Positions 47,506 to 59,900 of a stretch of DNA of 64,000 bases are shown here, one piece after another. Each line of letters opens with the position of its first letter. The first letter of the stretch is position 1. Below the pieces are notes generated by a model. That model was not told where the DNA came from. It was given only the letters and a program-made list of their open reading frames with translations, and searched no databases. This stretch comes from Argentina anserina (Eukaryota; Streptophyta; Magnoliopsida; Rosales; Rosaceae). Where the stretch lies: the NCBI RefSeq assembly GCF_933775445.1, contig NC_065877.1, positions 13,454,001 through 13,518,000 of the forward strand, written 5' to 3'. The translations under genes and the position numbers were made by a program.

Positions 47506-50350
47506 AGGGGTGGCACTCCGGACTGAAAAACCGAGAACTGACTCGAAAAATCGAGCTGAAATTGAAAAAAAATTGAACCGAAGAGAAAATCGAACTGAAA
47601 AAAAAAATCGAAAAACTGAAAAAAAATTCAATTCGATTTCAATTCGCGGGTCAACCCGAACCGTTTAGGCCGAACCGAAATCCCGAATCTCTACCACTAA
47701 TCCCTATAATTAGTGGAACGACGTCGACCCAAACCGTTTAGGCCGAACCGAACGGAAATCTCGAATCTCTACCACTAATCCCTATAAAGAATGGAACGAC
47801 GTCGTTTCCATTTTCCCCTAATCCCTATTACCCAAAACGAAAACCCTCGAGTCGACTCCTCACTCCTCAGTTCCTATTCCACCGTTTCCCGAAATCCCGA
47901 ATCTCTACCACTCTCCCGCACCAGCGCACCTCACAGTCCTCGTCTCCTACTCTTTTGACTCTCCTCCAAGTCTCTGACTCCTCTTCTTCTCGAGACTTGG
48001 ACTCCTCGACGCCTCACTGGCCTCAGACCTCAACCCAGTCAACCAAACTCGACGCCGAGCCGCCCGAGCGAGATCTACTCCCTGATGCCGACGAGGTCCA
48101 CTCCTCGACGCTGCCGATCTCCACTATCCCTGGCGCCATAGAGCTCCACTATCCCTCATCATATCTCTCCTCCAGGTAAAACCCTAATCCCATTTCTTCT
48201 GCCCAATCAACTCATACCTGTCTTGGTCTATTTGCTGATGAGCTTTTATGTTCAGTTCAATGTGTTATAATATATATGGATTGTTGTTTGTAATTTATTG
48301 ATTTGAAACTTATGATAGTTTTTGCAAGTTTTCTAATTAGGTAAGAAAGCCAAAAAGAGGCACACACATCAGAAATCCCAGAAGAAATCAGATTGTGTAA
48401 TTGGAGTCTCGGGATCGGCTTGGTGGTCGAGTTCACACTGATTACTTGTTTGGGTTTCCGGTTGACTTGGGTGCATCATGGTAAGCTGATAGTTGAGGAA
48501 TATGAATTTGGAAATTGTCGGTGAGAGTTTTGTGGTTAATATTGTGGTTGTATGTTTTAGGTTTCATGGAGTAAGTATCGAGAATCTCTTGGCTCCATTG
48601 ATTGGGAGACTGGGTTTGCCTTTGTATCGAACCAGTGGTGATAACTCTGTGTTGTATGATCATGACTTAGAAAGGTACTTAATCTCTCTTATATTAACTG
48701 TCTAATAGAAACTCATCGTCTACTTGTTGTTATCGGTGATATTTGCATAAGTTGGGAACTTTAGACTGCTTGTTTACCAGCTGGTTTATGAACTTATTTC
48801 CTAGGAACAAAATTCTAACTGCTTTAATTAATGAAATGTAGTACTATGTATATTTAGCATTTGCGTCCACGTTTATAACTTTAATCATGTTTGCCTGGCT
48901 TTTGGATTTATAATAAATTTTCCTGATTGTTTTCATCTTAATCAACTACTTATCTGTTTGATCAATAAAAAGATACTACTTATAGTTGAGAGCCTCAAAA
49001 ATTTCCTGATTGTTTTCATCTTAATCACTATGGCAGAAGCAGCCGGAGCTCCACACTGTCCAAAGGGGCTAGCTTTGGTAAATTTTCATATTTTATGGAT
49101 TTGGGAGTTACCCAAGTTGAGTTTTGGATGTATTTTGTGTTGTGGAATCCTCAATTGAAAAATCCAAGACTCTTTTGAAACAAAGAAAAAAGTGATACAT
49201 GACATTCCTTATTAACCATATATGTACAGAAGCTTAATTTGTAGTTATTTATAAATTGGTCTTATTGATGATGAAACAGAAGCTTGTTCTCTTTCTCTCA
49301 AAGACTTGAGTCAATTTGATAGCCTGTTTTTCTATAACTACTAGTAGGGTTATGGACTTTCTCATTATAGTTAATGTTCACGAGATATGCTGAATTCGAG
49401 TGTGGTTGGATTTTTGAATTGCAATCAATTTGAATTGAGTTGAAACAAATTGAAATTTGGAGATGCCATTGTGAATTAGGCCATTAGTTGTAATTGAGAA
49501 TGATACTTATTACTGTGCAAATGATAGTGTGGTCTGGGCTTTGGAGTTTGATCAGTGGGTATGGTCATTACTGATCAAGTAATTAAGTATCAATAATGGT
49601 GTTTTCTGCAACTAACTGCACTTGCGTTTTACATCAGCTGATTTGATTTAATATTTGAGCAATTATATGAAAGTTGTTTGGATAAAAACCTGATACTCAC
49701 TTGACAAATTGATTATAAAAGCCATGTTTCTTTTACTTGTGTTTATTCAGCATATCTTGTACGATATATTGATCTTATGTCAATGTTCTTCTGGTTGTGC
49801 ATTTATAGAATTGTAGTTACTGTTCACGAGCTCTAAAATATTTTAACAAGTATGGTCATTGTTGCAGTCTTACAAGAGCAACATCTTCTTTTGAGAATGG
49901 TGGCAACATAACACCACTCCAAGGGCTTGAGGAATATGAGGGCATGTGGCAATGAAAACAGCTCAAGAGAAATTTTTTATGTCTATATTGTGAGCTTATT
50001 AATTTGGAGTTCTAGAATCTGGACTATGAATATTAACTTTATCAATTCCAACTTGGACCACAATAAATATAGTTTGATTTGGATATACTTAAGTAAATTT
50101 TATGAATTCTGTATTGATACAACTTGGGAGCTCATATCCTTGTATAACTTGGACTTTTACAGATTTTTTTTTTGTAAAAAAAAAAACCGAAAAAAATTGA
50201 AAAAAAAAACTAAACCGAACTGTTCAGTTCAGTTTTCAGTTTGGTCTCTCCGTAAACCGAGAACCGAACTGAACTGGACTGAATTTTATTTTCAGTTCAG
50301 TTTAAGGTTTGAGCCTAAAACCGAACCGTTTGGGCTGAATTTCACCCCTA
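47506..50350. mobile_element. non-autonomous hAT element with captured gene exons, 2,845 bp
   Basis: Termini TAGGGGTG and CACCCCTA are perfect 8-bp inverted repeats. A perfect 8-bp target duplication TCATTGAT flanks them (47498-47505 and 50351-50358), as for hAT transposons. Both subterminal zones (47520-47760 and 50180-50340) are packed with AACCGAA-type motifs, likely transposase-binding repeats. No transposase coding is recognised. The interior holds an exon-like GC-richer stretch (47955-48179, closed by a GT donor) and two exons from a polyamine oxidase gene. Confidence 0.9.
48404..48674 (+). pseudogene. captured polyamine oxidase (PAO2/3/4-type) exon pair
   Basis: Exon A (48404-48480) encodes ESRDRLGGRVHTDY and GFPVDLGAS and ends TG/GTAAGC. 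Exon B (48561-48674), after TTTTAG, encodes [23 protein letters not shown] and VLYDHDLE and ends AG/GTACTT. Both belong to the FAD-binding region of plant peroxisomal polyamine oxidases, and the Trp codon is split by the intron in phase as in the parent. The frame across the splice is open. The rest of the enzyme (catalytic and C-terminal parts) is absent. It is carried on the plus strand inside the hAT element, so it is a transduplicated fragment and not a working enzyme. Confidence 0.85.
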
Positions 50351-50383
50351 TCATTGATCATGTGTATATATCTATGTGTATGA

Positions 50384-50470
50384 AGTCATAAGATATAATC
50401 GAGCCAAAATAAACAGTGGTCATAGGATATAATCGACCAAAAATGAAGAGAAGTCATAGGATATAGTTGT
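50384..50470. repeat. short degenerate tandem repeat
   Basis: GTCATAGGATATAATCGA-like units occur three times (about 50384, 50419 and 50451), just outside the hAT element. Confidence 0.5.
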
Positions 50471-50524
50471 AACTTGTAACTTGCAAGGAAACAATGTGTT
50501 TTAATTTGAAGCACAAAACGACAC

Positions 50525-50526
<2 letters not shown>

Positions 50527-50573
<47 letters not shown>
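50527..50573. repeat. TA microsatellite
   Basis: More than 20 uninterrupted TA dinucleotides. Confidence 0.95.
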
Positions 50574-50575
<2 letters not shown>

Positions 50576-50869
50576 TTTAAACCCAGCTATAACTTCCTCT
50601 TCCTCTCTCAGAGTGTAATTTAATTGGTTTTCAATTCTGTTGTCGTTTGGTACATCATGATCATTGTATCGATTGGGCTTTGTTGTAGAACTAATCAAAA
50701 ATCACATCTTGTTTAATTTGTTTATGAATTTAGTGAATCATATTCATATAAACTTGCTTACTAGTGCACGGCTGCTTGAGTCACCAATTTCCGGTCTGTG
50801 TTCTGAAATTCTTCCGACGTCTTGTATTTTCTCAAATTTGTTGTTTTTTTTATCATCACAAATTATAGG

Positions 50870-51370
50870 CAATGGTTTAAATAGCGGTTATCGGCATCGT
50901 ATCGGTTTTGTAAATAAAGATATATCGAGATATATCAGATTTATCGTTTTTACTCATTTTTAATTAAATTTAATATATTTATAAACATATACATCAAAAT
51001 ATACCAAATAAACTTGAGAAATTAAAACTTATAGAAGTAAATGTACTAAATAAACTTCATAAAAATATTTAATTGTTTTGACAATAAAATACATAAATAG
51101 TATTAATTAATAAAAATAGAGGTGATCATTTATCATAAACTCTCTTGTCATCGAATGCTATCGACGAAACTTTCATTTTCTTAAAATAATTTTTAAAAAA
51201 ACACCGATATATCGGGTCAAACTCGGTTTGACCCAATATTTCGTCATTTGACTTGATTTTTTCGGGTTGACCGATATAATAGACTGATGAACAACTTATC
51301 GTATCGTTTTCTTAATATTGGGGATATATCATCGATATATCGAACATATATCGGGATATTTAGAACATTG
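50870..51370. mobile_element. hAT-like MITE, 501 bp
   Basis: Imperfect inverted termini, CAATGGTTTAAATA at the left and the complement of CAATGTTCTAAATA at the right. The interior is very AT-rich with many ATATCG motifs on both sides. Flanks ATTATAGG and ATTACATG match at 6 of 8 bases, compatible with an old 8-bp duplication. No coding capacity. Confidence 0.6.
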
Positions 51371-51378
51371 ATTACATG

Positions 51379-53536
51379 TGAGTTCAAATTTAGTTAGAAT
51401 TCTCATCAAACTCTATTAGGAGAGGTAAGAGGTTGTGAAGCTTAGTAGGCAACAAGTGTCAAATGTTAAAATTTAACAACGGGACGGGAAGGGAATACGA
51501 AAGTGGAAATAGAAGTTTAGCTGCCTAATTATGATATTATAATAGCCTACTAGAGGATTACTTCTACAAAACTGTAAACTGATCATGGCTCCACATACCA
51601 GGAAGGAAAATCTCAAAATCTACCTACACTGTCAGTTGACTTTCCTTCTGAACAAAGATGACACAGTTGGCTAGCTGCACAATATCATGCAGATTGGTTT
51701 GTAAAGTCTGAACCAAAAACTGATCTCGATGACGATCGACTTCGAGAATATTCAGTGGTAGATCTAGAAAATTTTGCTAAGTAAGGCAAGAAAATTTATT
51801 TGTTATCGGAAAATATAATCCATTCTAATTCAAAAAATAAAAATATAGTAGAATTTTTCAATTAACAACGAGAGGTATATCTCTACGGTGCGATTTCACA
51901 TTTTGGTAACACTAAATTATAACATTCAATCTCATTATCACAGGCAACAAATTTGCATCATAATGGAACATTTAAATAACCAATGAAAAAAAGAAAAAAA
52001 AATGAAATCAGAAGTTTAAACATAAGAATGATAAAATTGATATTAATAAGAGAATCGAATCAAGCACTACTTAATTGAAGTAAACTTCTGTCCATAGGGG
52101 AGATTTATTTAATTATTGGTGTTTGGTGTTTTTTAAAGGGGTCAGGGATGGAGAGACGCAGAAGGTAGTCATTAGTCAAGAACTCAAGATACAGAGTTAA
52201 AACTTAAAACAAAGAAAGTAGTCATGCGCGGGTCACATGCATATATTTTTGTTGTTGTTGTTATGTTTGCAAATCGACGTCGTTCTGCTTCTGTTTAATA
52301 ATTATAGAGTAGTCATTTTGGGTTGAAACAAAAAAGAAACAGACGTGTTTGCCGCTGCAACTGTCTTCTTCACCAAAATCTGCCATTTCAAACCGTTTTT
52401 CTCTAGAATACTCCATACTCCACGCCTTTAAACTCTAAACTTAGCCTAGTCGACTGGCTAGACTCGCCTACACGTGGATCCGCCATTGAGAATATTATCC
52501 AATAATATAGTCTGTTGATGTTGGAGTTTGAATATGTGCCCGGCCCTATCCCAGGGCGATCGCACGGGGCATCACTAAGATTGGGGCACACAGGTAAGAG
52601 GTTGCAATGGTTAAATGTATATATATAGAGAAATGTATATGTAATCGGAAAAAATGGGGAGTAGTCGAGTAGAGACGTAGTGTATTAATATCCAAGTGCT
52701 AGGTCCCATAAGGCCATAATTACACACGATCTCTTTCACTTCAATCCACAATTATGTATTATAGTAAAAATCAATATCTTGTAATTTTCATTCTTGATGT
52801 GTATGTCAAAAAATCTTACTGAAGAGACAATTCTTTAAAATTTTAAAATTCAACAATTTCTTTTTAACTTAGGTTTTAATGGTTATTTAGCCAATCTATT
52901 TTTCATCATTCTAATCATTCTAATTACAAAAGAAATAGACAATTCATTCTAATCATTTTTCATCTCTCAAACATTTTATGTTTATTTTATCCTTATATAA
53001 TCTCTATAAGTGATTTGATTCTAACATTTTATGGTAGTTTTAGATGTACGAGGCAATTGGAAAATGTAAGTAGATATCTTGATGCGGATTACACGTATAC
53101 TGCATCGCAACCCTAATTAGATAACTTTATATTTTATTTGATAAAAAGTCTCATAACTTAATATCTATATATTAATTGCACGTCGTATATGGGCACCAAA
53201 TTGTTTACCACACTGGGCATCAAAATTCCTAGGACTCGCCCTGTCTGTCAGCAATCTAAAAATTTCTCCATTTATAGAAAACATATTGAAAGCACATACA
53301 AGAACTTATATAAAAGTCATATTAGGGTTTGTTAAATTCTATAAATATATATGTCGTGAATTGTTGGATCAGACATGACTTGAATCATTTGGGCGATAAA
53401 GTGGATGTTCGTTTGCAAATTTTGAGACTGAGAAAAACACATCTGATCGAGTCCTAACTCCTAACTCAACATTGAACAAAAGAAACAAAGATCTAGGTCG
53501 AGAGCCATAAAACTCCCAAAACTTCCTTGGGATACC
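51379..53536. other. AT-rich intergenic, no gene recognised
   Basis: About 2.2 kb without a supported gene. Short ORFs such as 52403-52591 have no recognisable family. Confidence 0.45.
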
Positions 53537-54690
53537 ATGATTACCATCATTGAGATTTTGAGCTGGTTGCCAGTCGAGTTGTTGCTCGATACAAGTGTGT
53601 GTGCAAGCGACGATGTTCATTGATTCAAGATGACGAGTTCATTGTATAACATTTGAATCAAAGTAATCTCACGGATCACTTGTATCATCATAACTTTGAG
53701 TTTATATGTGATGCCTGGTTAAGAAGCTAGCAGGCAGATGGGTCATGGATTCCACATCGCCCGCCGGAGAGTGGAAGCTGTATTTATATGAGTAGGGTCA
53801 ACTTCTCATAGTGAGGACGCGTTTTAGGGTGCTACCTCAAGAACAAAACTGTGCGGGCTAGTAGGTCCAAAGTTAATAATATCCTCAGTTATGTGACTTG
53901 GGCTGTTACATATGATATTAGAGCCTATCTGTGACTGGAAGTGTGCGACGAGGACATCGGCTCCCTAACGGGGGCAGATTGTAACGCCTGGCTAGGAAGC
54001 TAGCAGACAGGTAGGTCACATTACCCGCGGGAGAATGGAAGTTGTGCTTATATGAGCAGGGTCAGTTTCCCATAGTGAGGACGTGTTTTGATGTGCTAAC
54101 TCAATAATAAAACTATGCATGTTAGTGGACCCAAAGTAAATAATATCATCAATTATGTGGAATAGACTATTACATTATATCTACTGATGGAGGGTTGATT
54201 TTGGAGGGAAGTCTGAGTAATTATAGGGTTTTTTTGTATCAGAAACACTACAGCCCAACAAGTGCTATACCTCCCTGATGGACCCGAGTATACTAACAAC
54301 ATGAATTTTGTGTTTAATTCCTCTACTCATGAGTGTAAAGTGTTATGTTGTTGTTGGGAAAATAACGAAATTCACTATAATGAGACAAGTTTGAAAGCTT
54401 TAATTGTTGGGAATTGAAAGAAGACCAATGGCCAACTATGCTCATCCCCAACCAAAGTATGATGAATGCTCGCCGCGAATACATGAGAAGGATACACTTC
54501 TATGGAATACTTAAGGCTCAAGGGGTTGCTCATTTAACCCAAAAAATTATTCTTAATCGACCAAAATCACAAGAACATTACTTACAAGTTCAATTTTTGG
54601 ATGTTTGGAGAGTGTTTCAACACTACTATTCTACCGCATTGAGTTTTCCAAGACCTGACAAAAGTTCGGTGTTATATTTTAAATAGTTGC
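53537..54690 (+). pseudogene. F-box (F-box-associated type) gene remnant, split by a TRIM
   Basis: The start ATG-ATT-ACC reads ITIIEILSWLPVE, an F-box, then needs a one-base frame change to continue ARYKCVCKRRCSLIQDD. A stop follows in the short arm before HLYHHNFEF at 53670-53700. After the TRIM element (53707-54174) the reading resumes with TDGGLILEGSLSNYRVF and NFVFNSSTHECKVL, typical F-box-associated-domain text, and a 90-codon tail at 54414-54686 with further stops. It was once an SCF substrate receptor; now it is dead. The target duplication of the TRIM lies inside its former coding sequence. Confidence 0.65.
53707..54174 (+). mobile_element. TRIM (terminal-repeat retrotransposon in miniature), 468 bp
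   Basis: Two direct repeats, LTR1 53707-53910 (TGTGATGCC...GCTGTTACA) and LTR2 53980-54174 (TGTAACGCC...CTATTACA), about 80% identical. The 69-base interior holds a decayed Met-tRNA primer site (TGATATTAGAGCC, 53913-53925) right after LTR1 and a purine-rich tract (GGGGGCAGA) right before LTR2. Perfect 5-bp duplication TTATA (53702-53706 and 54175-54179). No coding capacity. The divergence of the LTRs suggests an old insertion. It is not Cassandra: I see no 5S-like sequence in the LTR. Confidence 0.9.
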
Positions 54691-55179
54691 ACAACTGTTG
54701 TTGATGTAACAAGTGGAGTGAAAAGAAAATCAAAATTGCCTTAACAACTTTAAAGGATAGTCGTCAGTATTTGAGAGATCTAATTAACTTCTTTAACTCG
54801 ATTACTACTTGGAGTGAGTTTTGATTTTACATATGATAAAAAAAGGGAGGTAGTTACCACAATTAAACCTTAAAGGGAGAAATTACACAAGCCAACTCTC
54901 ATGACTCTCAATGGAATGATTTCAGAATAATGCAAGCTACTTTGTAAGACTTCTTTGTTTATTTGTCATTGCAGTTCAGGAGACACAAGTTATATATGAT
55001 TATATAACATGAAGAGGATTTGTAGTTAACTAAGGTTTTGCCCTTTAATTTGTTTTTTTTTCTTGTTAGGTTCAGCTCTTCTTTGCATATCTTCTTACCC
55101 TCTAGCGCTTTCATACCCATTGATCCTCTAGGCCTTTTGATGTACATCTATTGAGGTATTTAATATGCAGATATCTGAG

Positions 55180-55993
55180 TAAGTCTAAGAATTTAGACCC
55201 GAGAACTGTTTCGAACCGTCAGAACTGCACCGAAATGGTCGATTCGATTCGATTCAAAAAAAAAAACTAACCCTAGAGGAACCGCACCGAAACAACTGAT
55301 TCGATTCGATTCCGGTTCCTATTTTTGAAAATGATTTTAGAACCGTTAGAACCGAGTCTTTACAACTATATAAGAAAAACCCCTAAAATAAACATTTTTC
55401 GTCGCTACATCACTTTCTTTTCTTTACTTCTTAGTTCTACTAATCACTATATAAACTAAAACCAATCATTGATATGAAGATGACCCAGAGATAGCATGAA
55501 TGAGCGATTGCAAATCCAACTCAAAAGTGAACACTGAGAGCTGAAGGTCAACAGCCAAATTAAGGCCTACACAAATGAAAAGCCCCGTACGCTTTGCCTT
55601 ACGCCATGACTACCTCTATTATTTTTTTACTCCGTATAATCCAAATTATTCTAGGTTTGCAATATCTCTCTCTCTCTCTCTCTCAATTTTTTTTTGAAAA
55701 TAATTGAGTATGTTAATTGTTGATCATTGGGTAATTTTACTAAAGAGGTTGTTGACGTTATGTATTTGCATTTTGAAGTTGATATTTTATATGGTTATTA
55801 TTTAAGGTTTGGAGATAAATATATATCACAGTAAACTTTTGGAACCGTAACAACCTGGAAACTAACCCGATATTTGCGATTCGATTTGATTCCGGTTCTG
55901 GAAGCAAATGGTGCCAAATACAAACCATTTTTTTTTCGATTCCGGTTCTGGTTTTGAGAAATAATCAGTATTTTGGAACCGATCTCAGGCTTA
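55180..55993. mobile_element. hAT-like non-autonomous element, 814 bp
   Basis: Perfect 8-bp flanking duplication TATCTGAG (55172-55179 and 55994-56001). Inverted termini TAAGTCTAAGA and TCTCAGGCTTA match at 9 of 11 bases. Both subterminal regions repeat GAACCG and CGATTCGATTC motifs (55210-55350 and 55850-55980), recalling the other hAT element. The interior includes a CT run near 55665-55685. No ORF. Confidence 0.75.
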
Positions 55994-56043
55994 TATCTGA
56001 GTTAAAAAAAATTAACTTGGTGTTTTTCTCAAATTTGATTATA

Positions 56044-56210
56044 GTTGACAACCTATTCATATGAGCAATGCTAGATAGCTCATATTTTGGGAAACCACCT
56101 AGTACCTACCTTAAGTTGCAGCATGATTGACAACCTACTCATATGAGCAATGCTAGATAGCCCATATTTTGGGGAACCACTTAAAACCTGTAATATGTGG
56201 CAAGTTTTAT
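56044..56210. repeat. about 82-bp tandem duplication
   Basis: The block TTGACAACCTATTCATATGA...CATATTTTGGGAAACCAC recurs 82 bases later with few changes (start about 56045 and 56127). Confidence 0.8.
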
Positions 56211-56527
56211 CATCAAAACTTAATTTATTATTATCAAAATTCTTTTTTATTTTCTTTCTTGGTTTTTATCTTTTCAAACACTAAAATTTTTCCTTTCTTT
56301 TCGAATGAAGGAACAACATCTTCAACATACGTTTTTTCATGAGTGTTCTCTCCTCTGACACCAATCCCCCCTCAGCAACATCACCTCCTGTTTAATTGAT
56401 CAATTCAATCGATCTCTAATTGGTTTCTTCACAATCATCGTTATAAGAACTTTGCCTATCTGAAAAATCTCTAAATCTAACTCTCCTTTTTTCTGATATC
56501 ATGTATAGAATTACGGTATATGGATAT

Positions 56528-56987
56528 TGTTAACACCACCCCTTGAACGAGGTGATCTCCAACTTAATCCCCTCCCTACTCCGGCTACTGGACCGGTGGC
56601 CAGAGACCTGGAAGACCCAGTAAGTAGGCAAGCCGATCCGGTAGCCCCTCTGCTTGCTTGGGTATCACCATTAACGCCACTCACGGTAGCTCGCTTAAAT
56701 GATAGGCGCTATGTACTGGCGCACATTCTCACACCGAAGGAAGAGTTAGACACATTTCCCAATGTACCTATAAATAGGCTGCCTAAATCACCTAAAAGAG
56801 GTAACATATTCCTAAGTCCTTAACTCTCGATCTTATTCCGTACCGGATACTAACTGAAGCTTCGGATGGTCAAAGGCCGGCGCACCGCCAGTGATTTGAC
56901 TTGTGTTGTGTGCAGGTCTCATTGAGCTGACACATAGGAATACAAGGCTACGAGAATATTGATCTCCGACATTTGACTCCCATAACA
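56528..56987 (+). repeat. 5' LTR of a Tat/Ogre-type gypsy element
   Basis: It starts TGTTAACACC and ends CCCATAACA directly before a TTTGGTGCTAGAAGG primer-site-like sequence of the kind seen in Tat elements. A TATA box (CTATAAATAGG) lies near 56769. Length about 460. No partner 3' LTR is in the window. Confidence 0.65.
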
Positions 56988-59900
56988 TTTGGTGCTAGAA
57001 GGTGGGTCCTCGTCAGCAAGAATTTTCCGGCATTACTCAATGGTGATTCCGAATGAGCAAGAAAATCCATTATCGCCTCGCCAGTCCCTTCCCTGGGAGG
57101 CGGACACAACGCTTTCCCTAAAATTGTTCCCTGACCCGTGGCACGGGGCCAGGGGTCATTCCTTGACTCTCAGACCATGGCTAGGGGTCGTCTCGGGTAC
57201 CCTTCACGGACCCCCAAGCCGCACTAGAATTGGCACTCCAAGATTACAAGAGGTTCCAAGCCGAGATGGAGTTGGAGTGTCTTGCCACGTGTGCCGCCCT
57301 GGCATACTCAGCTGCAATAGAGAAAGAACAACAACTCTTCTGAACTGCTCTTGAAGGTCGCATAAATGCAGATAAAGCCCTAGAAGCGGTGCGACAACGG
57401 TTGCACACCCCGGATACACGGACACTGGTCGCGACAGAAACACCTGCGACCCCACAACGTACGGGGCCACATCCCAAGACATTGCTAGTCACCGAACCTC
57501 TGATCAATGCTATGTTGGAAAGGCCCCCTGGCACCACAATACATAGACCTGGAAGCGGTGGATCCAGGTATGGACCAAAACGACCCAGAGGTCCTGGTGG
57601 GTCCGCCCACACAATATCTTTAAACTCAACTCATACTGTGTATGAGTGATACTTTGGAACGGCTGACCAACATGGTCGATCGGATTGAGGCAAAGGGCAC
57701 GCCTCGCCCGTTGCACGAGGGATATGGCAGTCGAGCCAGCCTATTCACCCAGGTGGTGCAAACGGAGCGACGACCGTCAGGGGACAAACCACTAAAGGTT
57801 ACTAAGTACAATGGGCGTTTTGAATTGTAGACCCAATTGGAAAACTTCCAGTCTGCTTTAGCTAGCACACGGTGTATAAACGCTCAGTCGTGCCACGCCT
57901 TCAGGAAACGCTTACCGATGAGACATCAATCTCCCCTCAAACTCGGTGGTAAACTACGGGCAAATTTCTCAACCGTTTCATCTTGGAGGCCAACGCTCAC
58001 CACGACACCAGCTCTATGTTTCAGATGAAGTATATGAATGATGAGAAACTCTGGGATTTTGTTTCCCGGTGGCAGACCGCCACGGCACGGTGCTATAACC
58101 TGGATTACGTTCTTGTCGTGGCGGCGTTCCAGTAATCACTCAGGCCGGGAGATTTCCTCAACAAGATCAATGAGAATCATCCCAAAACTTATGAATAGTT
58201 GATAGAGATGGCGACACGGGGAACGGAGTCCGAGTATCGCACTTATGGAAATCCCAATGGAGCAGGTTCATCCACGCAAATCAATGCCTGGGATGGTGGT
58301 CGCTAGTCCGTGTGGGACATGTTAGACAAACCCCAGGGAGCTAACATGCAAGACACCTGGGATAGGAGTAGAGGCGATAGACACTGAGACTGCCAGGGGA
58401 GACAAGATCGAGCTGACCCGTATCCCGCCCGAGGTCGCGATGCAGCAGGGTATGAACAGCAGTGGGTTCCCTAGATAAAGGTCTTCACAAGGCTCACCAT
58501 GTCTTACGCCAACATAAATGAGCGCCACAAAAATCCGTCATCGAGGAACTGGTCTGAACCGGTTGGCTAGATCGATACAAGTCTCTGGCGACAAATGCCA
58601 ACGCCATACAAATCCATGGAAAATAACAACCCTGCGCGGCGGGGTGATACGGCCTCCGCCCTACAAATCGGCAAAAAGACAGCAGAATTTGGAAGCTCTA
58701 CGAGCTTAGCCAAGGTGTTAAAGCTACAACGGGTACCTGGGACATGATCCAATTCTCCATGGGGGAGGCACCCATCCGGACCTCCCAGATCGATTTGTTG
58801 TTGACATTAGTGGATTAGTGTTATGTTCGTCAACTGTTATCGCAAGCTCAAGCGAGACTGGGCAAAACTCTACAATAATCATGACCAGTTGGTCAGCTTT
58901 TCCGGAGAGGTTGTGCAGTCCCTTTGCTCTAACCGTGTGACTATGTCGCTTGGTTCGGGGTTGAAGTAAACGAGGATCACCACTCAGTTTCTCATAGTAG
59001 ACTGTCCATCCTCCTACAATGTCATCCTGGGTCGGGATGTGCTGTTGGGCCTCTAGTGGATAATCGTCGGGCACATGCTTATGCTAAAGGTGCCAACCCC
59101 AGGCAGAATCCTGACAATTAAAGGAGATGAGATCGATACGCTTCAGAACCATCTCGACCTCATCTCACCGGGACAAGGACCATATGAGATGTTACCGGTA
59201 ATTCCATTAGAGACCATTGATGACCCGCGTGATGAGGCCATAGTGGAGCGAGCGCTCTCGAAAGTATAGAAGAATAAGGCTGCCAAGCACCCCCTGCAGG
59301 AGCATCCAACAACAGTCGAAGAGACTGAATGGATAAGCTTGTCGGACGCGCATCTGGACCAGAGGATTCGTATCGGAACGGGTTTAGGACCAAATCTTTG
59401 GAACCAACTGGTGATGTACCTCTGGGAATATAAGCACGTCTTCACCTGGTCAAATGCGGACATGCCCAGAATTTCCACCGACTTCATCTCCCATAAGTTA
59501 AATGTCTTAGAAGGGTCAAGGCCGGTGCGCTAGAAACGTCAGGCCTTTGATCAAGAGAAATATCAAGCAATCCAGGCCAAGGTCAGGTGACTCCAAGACA
59601 TCAAATTCATTCGTGAGGTCGACTACCGCAGGTGGGTCTCTAATGTGGTGATGGTTAAGAAGCCAAATAGCTCATGGCGGATGTGTGTCGATTACACCAA
59701 CTTGAATCAGGTTTGCCCGATCGATAGATTTCCACTCACTCGGATAGACCAGCTGGAGGACGTGATGGCGGCTTTGGGCTCTTAAGTTTCCTAGATGCCT
59801 ACTCAGGCTACAACCAAATCAAGATGCACCCGGACCATCAAGAGAACACTGCCTTCCTGACTGATAAGGGTTTGTATTGCTATCTGCCTTTCCTTGAAAA

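Noticed and set aside
52403..52591. A 62-codon minus-strand ORF in the intergenic region
   Set aside because: No domain, no splice context and no repeat partner recognised.
53707..54174. Cassandra-type TRIM
   Set aside because: The LTRs lack a 5S rRNA-like promoter segment.
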